Origin: Homarus americanus
Lineage: Eukaryota > Arthropoda > Malacostraca > Decapoda > Nephropidae
DNA length: 64,000 nt
Direction of reading: 5' to 3'
Assembly (NCBI RefSeq): GCF_018991925.1
Contig: NW_024720711.1
Coordinates: 4,182,596-4,246,595, forward strand
The notes beneath the pieces were generated by a model. That model was given only the letters and a program-made list of their open reading frames with translations. It was not told the DNA's origin and searched no databases. Below are positions 58,681 to 64,000 of this stretch, piece by piece; the stretch's first letter is position 1; each line of letters opens with the position of its first letter. The position numbers and the translations under genes were made by a program.

Positions 58681-59374
58681 TACGAGTCATCGTTGTGTCA
58701 GTTAATACTCCTAACAAAAACTCATTTCAAATTAATTGAGTTTTTGTACATTAAACAAAGAAATATTTTGTGTGTCAGGTGAATTGTGTAAAAAAGAAAT
58801 TATGTATTACAATAGTCTTGCGGAGTAGTGTAGACTCTCACATTGTTTTTATATTAATTGTAAAACTCTAATACATTTTGTAAACCTTAGTCTAGAATGA
58901 ACAAGGCCAATGGATCCTTCTAATAGATCAATTCTCATCTCCCTCAACAAGCTTCTCCAGGTTAAACTATAGTCAATAAGAGCCACAGCTCTCCCTGGGT
59001 ACCTAAGAACAGTACAGTACTGAGCAGTTGTCATGAGACTAAAGAAGCCCAAATCCTGTTTGATAGCTAGTTACCACCCAGCTTTCAAGAATCACTTGCC
59101 ATATAAGAATTCAGTGTGTAAAAATATTGTAATTGGAGAAATTTTGTTTAGTGACTAATTTAGTCCTTAATTGTGTGAATTGCTTCTCAAGCATTTTGAT
59201 AGTAGAAACCCAGCAGTGCCCATCACTGAAGAAATATATCTGCCACAATTTTTTTTTTAATAGAAACCCATGTGGTAGCTACTGTTAACTAATACAGAAG
59301 ATGATGACATTGGTGAAGCAAATTTTTTATAAGTGTTGTACATTTCTTAATATTTACATGCAGTGGAAAAGATA

Positions 59375-60170
59375 CAATTATACCCAATTCCCCCCATTAA
59401 CATCGTTGTTAGGTTCCTGAAAATCACGACTTTAAGTGAAAATGATTTTACCATAGACACAATGTATAAAAAGGGGTTATGTTCCTTGTGTACATTTCCA
59501 GTCAAAATTTTCTCAAGACTTGCTAAAAATGTTTCACTTTCAGCATTATCACCTTGTTTTAATGTTTCAAATAAGCTTGGAACTTTCGCCTGTGTGGAGA
59601 GCAACGAACATGAAACGTTGTTGAAGTTGATCCTTGATTCAGATGTTCAGCATTCTTTCCATATTTTCCATTATGCCACTTCTATTACGAGTTAACTTTG
59701 TAGCAAATAATGGAATAACACTTTGGTACACAATTCAATATTTTCTGCATTTCCACAAATTATTCTTACCTACAGTTGTAGGCTGCAAACTGAATGCCCA
59801 CAGCTCACTGTCCTCCTTCAAATCTCTCTGCCACATCTCATTTAACTTCTTTCTGTGACCACAACCCGTAGTGGTGCACAGTGCATGTTTAGCACTCATT
59901 GTTCTAGGGCTCAAATAAATTTATAATTGGATTTTACGTCAATGTTGGAAGAGCATCAACCAACCACCGAACAATAACAAATATGGTGCCCACGCTGGTC
60001 GTTTACACAGCCAGCTGTTATCACAATCAGGCACTGAGTATCTTCATACTGAAGTTTTAAAATTGTTGTACATTCCTCATTTTCGTATAAATATATATAT
60101 TTTTTTTTTCAACAATGTTATAATGAAACGACTTTGACTGAAATGACGTTAATGGGGGAAATTAGTACTG
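59375..60170. mobile_element. TIR-bounded non-autonomous DNA transposon (796 bp)
   Basis: The left end CAATTATACCCAATTCCCCC and the right end (other strand) CAGTACTAATTTCCCCCATT both lead into CCCCCATTAACRTC. TA flanks each end (59373-59374, 60171-60172). The internal words ACGACTTTAAGTGAAAATG (left) and AAACGACTTTGACTGAAATG (right) continue the inverted relation. It fits a pogo/Tigger-type MITE; no transposase seen. Confidence 0.65.
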
Positions 60171-60221
60171 TAGATGTGTGTCACAATACAAAAATAAGTG
60201 GATATGTGTGCAATGTACGGA

Positions 60222-60819
60222 CAGTTGGGGACTTTTCGGCTGATACCCTAAGCAGCCTCAGTCCACTATCTTCGTAAGTGTGAACCCTGTGAATATCAAC
60301 GTGTGAATCCAAATCCAACAAGTTATTTGAGGAGTCGTGAGATGCACACAGTATCCTAGGACTAGAATATTTTAAAGTAGCTTGTTATAATTTTACTAAT
60401 TACATGGTCCATCCAGCAACATTGATACTTAAAAAGCTTCTTTGTTTATACAGTATATGCTCTCATAGATTAATTGGTGTATGTAGCAAAGGAACTTATC
60501 ACATTATACACCTAATCAGCATGTGGGCATGGCCAAGGTCAATCACAGGTTGTATAATGTGATAAGCGACATGCTACATCAGCTAGTTTATGAGAGCATA
60601 GGTAAACAAAGAAGTATGTAAAACATCAACGTTGCTGGACCATGCATTGAGTAAATTTATAACAAGCTGCTTTAAAATATTCTGGCCCTAGGCTACACTG
60701 TGCACCTCACATCCTGTTGAATAACTCCGAGGCTTTCGATTCATGAGTAGATATTCTCAAGGTTCACATAGAAGGTAGACTGACGGTCCTAAGAATTCTG
60801 CCAAAAAAGTCCCCAACTG
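60222..60819. mobile_element. 598-bp nearly loop-less inverted repeat (fold-back MITE)
   Basis: The two halves are inverted copies almost to the centre (about 60520). The left half begins CAGTTGGGGACTTTTCGGC; the right half on the other strand begins CAGTTGGGGACTTTTTTGGC. Matching blocks along both arms include AATATTTTAAAG, CTTGTTATAA, CATGGTCCA, CTTCTTTGTTTA, ATGCTCTCATA and CTTATCACATTATACA. TA follows the right end (60820-60821). A transcript across it would fold into a hairpin of nearly 300 bp. Confidence 0.82.
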
Positions 60820-60959
60820 TACAAGTCAACATGTTTGTATGTACTGTCAAAACAAAATTAATTTATAATCTGCTTTTGCTGTTCTTTGTAGGTATCGACT
60901 AACATATTTTATTTATTTTTTTTTTTTAATAGCCTTTTCCTTACCATTACTCCACAGTC

Positions 60960-61440
60960 TTACACTACCCTCTTTCTGCTGTAAATACATCAATCCACCA
61001 ATTAAGATGCCCTAAACATCTAACTCGAACATTTATTATACTCATAAACTCACTCTATCCACCGTGTCCTAAACACCCCATTATATAAATTAACTTGCCT
61101 TAAATGTCCCACTATACCCTCACTCCACCATCATCACCTGACTATATCATTCAACTAACATATAAGCATCCCACTTCACACCACACTTACCCTCTTGATT
61201 CAACCAAAACACCCCAATCTCTCCTTATGCATGTTCTAAACACCCCATTATACATCCCTCACCTCACCCAAAACACCCCACTAAATGTACATCTCATCCA
61301 ACCCAAAATATTCCATTATATACTTTCTTTCCTCTCACCCCACCTTAAACACCCCACTGTAACTACCTCACTCCCCTTTTAAATACCCCCCACTATACCT
61401 ACCTACTCACCCCACCCTTAACGCCCCACATTACCTATTT
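60960..61440. repeat. Degenerate AAACACCCCA-type repeat
   Basis: AAACACCCCATTATAC, AAACACCCCACTAA, AAATACCCCCCACTATACC and similar words recur about every 40-60 bp. Confidence 0.7.
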
Positions 61441-61529
61441 ATTCCTGAAAAAAAGTCATTTTCACAACATTGCTCTGTGTGATTTTATCAAGATTTATCT
61501 TATCCACGTTTTCATTGTGGATCTACATG

Positions 61530-61830
61530 ACATACATACTTATACACACACACATACTTATACATGCACACACATATACTTATACACACATACATACATA
61601 CATACTTATACACATACATACATGTACACACACATACATATATACACATACATACATACTTATACACACACACACACACACATACATACATACATACATA
61701 TACCCACACATACATACATACTTATACACACATACATACATACAGACTTATGCACACACACATACATACATACTTATACACACATACACACTCATACATA
61801 CTTATACACACACCCTTATATACACTGTAT
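61530..61830. repeat. (CATA)n/(CA)n compound microsatellite
   Basis: Runs of CATACATA and CACACA alternate with CTTATACACA. Confidence 0.92.
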
Positions 61831-62004
61831 ACATATATATTAAAATTTTTGTGTCGATATATATTTGTATTAGAAGGCACTTGTCATTTTTGTTACCCAA
61901 AAATAGTGCTACAAGCACCTGTAAGATTTATAAAAATAAATGGATTAATTTACAGTTGGTTTATATTACTGAACTCGCAAATTTGCTGTGAAAAGTTAGT
62001 CTTG

Positions 62005-62375
62005 GGTGCCTGAAACACCCAAATTTGACAAATAAATGACACTAAGGCTATATAGTCTTGGGTGCCTGAAACACCCAAATTTGCCAAATAAAAGACACCA
62101 AGGCCTGAAACACCCAAATTTGCTGACATGACATCAAAGTTATAGTCTAGGGTGCCTGATACACCCAAATTTGCCAAGTAGATGACACCAAGGCTTGAAA
62201 CACCCAAATTTGCCAAGGATAATGATACCAAGACCTTGGCTATCTGAAATACCCAAATTTTACAGTAAAATAACACTAAGGCTTTATATAATCGTGGGTG
62301 CCCAAAACACCCAAATTTGCTGAGAAAATGACACTACACTTGTAGCCTTGTCTGAAACACCCAAATTTGCAAAGA
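62005..62375. repeat. Eight-copy tandem repeat with hairpin core
   Basis: The word ACACCCAAATTTG (or a one-base variant) occurs eight times at intervals of about 30-60 bp. Full units also contain GGGTGCCTGAAACACCC, whose ends are self-complementary, followed by ATGACACTAAGGC. Confidence 0.85.
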
Positions 62376-62555
62376 AACAAACTTTTTGAGTTAACTGTAC
62401 ATAAATCTCTATATGCTGATGGTATATTGTGCGCACACGTAAGCATTTACAAGTTAACCTCAGAGTGCCAGTTTCTACACATAATTTTTGACTTGCATTG
62501 TATATCTTACTGCATGTTTACAAGCACGCACACACATGCACAAACACTCACACAC

Positions 62556-63340
62556 GTCCCTCGGTTAACGAACACAATTCGTTCCACAGAGTCGTTCGTT
62601 AGCCGAATCCATTATTTCAATGGGATATTTGGTAATTGGTTCTAGCTCACAGAAAAGTACATACAAAGTATAAACAAAATACAGTAAAGTACACTTATTT
62701 TGAGGTGTGTATGTAGAATGTTGCTGGTTAATGATGATGATGGGAATTAGAAGTGGGGGGTGGACGAGGAGAAGGGAGAAGCATTTTAATAATTCTTGGA
62801 AGATGAGTCACCTTTCATAATAATGTCAGGAACCTCTGGACTGACGGATTCTCTAACATGAAAATCCTCCCTCCTTTTTGAAGAGGAACACTGAGGGGAA
62901 GCATCTTTCTCACGCTGCCTTTTAGAGAAGAAGCTGTCAAGTGTTAGCTGTGTGGCATTTCTCCTGATCATTAGCTGGTCCTTGAAGACCACTTTGTCCT
63001 CTACGGCACACAATATCGGTTCTGTTGTTTCCACATCAGGGTGCCTTGAAGCCAGTTTCCTAAACATCTTCCAGTAGTGAACAACATCCTTTAAGTCTGA
63101 AGAAGACATATGGTCATCACTTTCATTTTTCTCCACACCACTGTCTGTTTCTAACATCTCATCCATTTGTTTCAAATCTTCAGGAGAAAGTTCCTGCTCA
63201 TGAGACATCACAAGCTCTTCAACATCATCCTCCTCCACTTCGAGTCCCATTGACTGACCAATGGACACAATCTCCTTGTCCAACTCTGTTTCTTCCTCAA
63301 ATCCCTCAAAATCATGGATTGCTGATGGCTAATATGATGG
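62556..63340 (-). mobile_element. Tigger/pogo-type DNA transposon, 3' part
   Basis: The + strand end GTCCCTCGGTTAACGAAC (from 62556), continuing TCGTTCGTTAGCCGAATCC, is like terminal repeats of Tigger-type elements. It lies next to a - strand frame resembling the C-terminus of a Tigger transposase. The other end is not found before the window end. The transposase is cut off upstream near 63340 by a stop and loss of similarity. Confidence 0.65.
62786..63283 (-). pseudogene. Tigger-like transposase C-terminal fragment (165 codons)
   Basis: The frame encodes IGQSMGLEVEEDDVEELV, SHEQELSPEDLKQMDE and QLTLDSFFSKRQREKD, ending with a Lys/Ser-rich stretch. The LEV-x-x-DD-x-x-EL-x-x-H-x-x-EL-x-x-EDL pattern is what I know from the C-terminal end of Tigger transposases, after the DDE catalytic domain. 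The frame opens a little further upstream (HDFEGFEEETE, to about 63335) and then meets a stop. The DNA-binding and DDE catalytic domains are missing, so it is a remnant. A domesticated host protein is possible but not suggested by the short length and the adjacent terminal repeat. Confidence 0.65.
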
Positions 63341-63344
63341 TTGT

Positions 63345-64000
63345 TACCTGCTTGATCCAGCAACATCAACTGCAGCATTTAAGTTTGATTCTACTTTATG
63401 TTCTTTTTCTATAAGGAATAACACAAGGCGACAAAGATCAAGGTGACAATCCAGAAGCTGCAAGCCAATTAGATGGGAACTGTTGTGTCTAAGCTCTAGT
63501 CTCGAGTATCATGAGGGTAAGAGATGTGGGTAAGAGATGTAGGTCAGAAATCTAAGTGTGCCCGACTTAATTGTGCCATTCACAAAAATAATCAATTGTT
63601 CCCTATTGCTTATTTGTGATAACTGTACTGTATATCCCAATTAACTTATTCAATCTAATTAATACTTAATTCAAAATTTTATTCAAATTACTTCAATACA
63701 AAACAGGGCTCTTTCTAAATTCACCTTCTTTAACTTTTGCTTTCATCCTCCTTGATCTTCCCCCCTCTTTCAGTCATAAATTCATGTAAACAAGAAAATA
63801 AACCACACTGTGATGTGTGTTTAAGTCACCTCACCAATCAAATATTTGCTGCTGAGGATGGTTGGATTTACTCAAGATTCATTACTGCGTCCTAACCCTT
63901 CCAAAGGTGATATCATTATCATAAAGCTATTCTTAACCTGTGGAGGCCTGAATATGTGGATCCACTCCTCTATAACACACTTTTCCTTCATTCATACACA
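63345..64000. other. Unassigned sequence at window end
   Basis: AT-rich sequence with a small direct duplication (AAGAGATGTGGGT / AAGAGATGTAGGT near 63520). No gene, repeat array or transposon end recognised. Confidence 0.45.

Noticed and set aside
61470..62013. His/Thr/Tyr-rich + frames
   Set aside because: Translation of the CATA/CA compound microsatellite.

Overview
This is eukaryotic DNA, most likely from an arthropod and probably a decapod crustacean. The evidence is very dense microsatellites and minisatellites, scattered TTAGG-type (arthropod telomere-like) tracts, CR1/L2-like LINE remnants, a tRNA-headed SINE of the kind common in decapods, and pogo/Tigger-type DNA transposon relics. 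The species assignment is inference. There are no operons, no bacterial genes and no CRISPR arrays. Nearly all long open frames are translations of simple repeats.

The one host gene I can assemble is on the + strand and runs across most of the window. Six coding pieces (8739-8834, 13414-13476, 17417-17500, 27221-27382, 47548-47683, 57055-57260) each have GT-AG splice sites and agree in phase: 0,0,0,0, then 1. Joined, they give about 248 residues and a stop. The first three pieces encode two hydrophobic membrane segments and a segment resembling the arthropod four-pass membrane family that includes Drosophila pasiflora/fire exit. The last three encode a hydrophilic, Ser/Pro/Thr-rich tail. The 5' exons, with the start codon and probably the first two membrane passes, are not in the window. 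The first 8.7 kb hold only repeats and unassigned sequence.

The five introns (4.6, 3.9, 9.7, 20.2 and 9.4 kb) hold the rest. Introns 1 and 2 carry CA/GT tracts close to the splice sites and an array of CRE-like TGACGTCA motifs. Intron 3 holds a 5'-truncated LINE with one long reverse-transcriptase frame on the - strand. Intron 4 is a run of minisatellites (about 32-42 kb), a SINE, and a short LINE fragment buried in a TCC array. Intron 5 holds an old broken LINE, a younger endonuclease+RT LINE inserted in a decayed satellite, a 29/24-bp minisatellite, and a TIR-bounded DNA transposon.

Downstream of the gene (57.3-64 kb) are DNA transposon relics: a small fold-back element, a 0.8-kb TIR element, a 598-bp nearly loop-less inverted repeat, and the 3' end of a Tigger-like transposase with its terminal repeat, plus a tandem repeat of hairpin-forming units. 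I found no clear new biological system. The most useful leads are the split gene with skippable exons flanked by complementary CA/GU tracts, the long fold-back element, the CRE arrays, and several dispersed repeat families that look undescribed.
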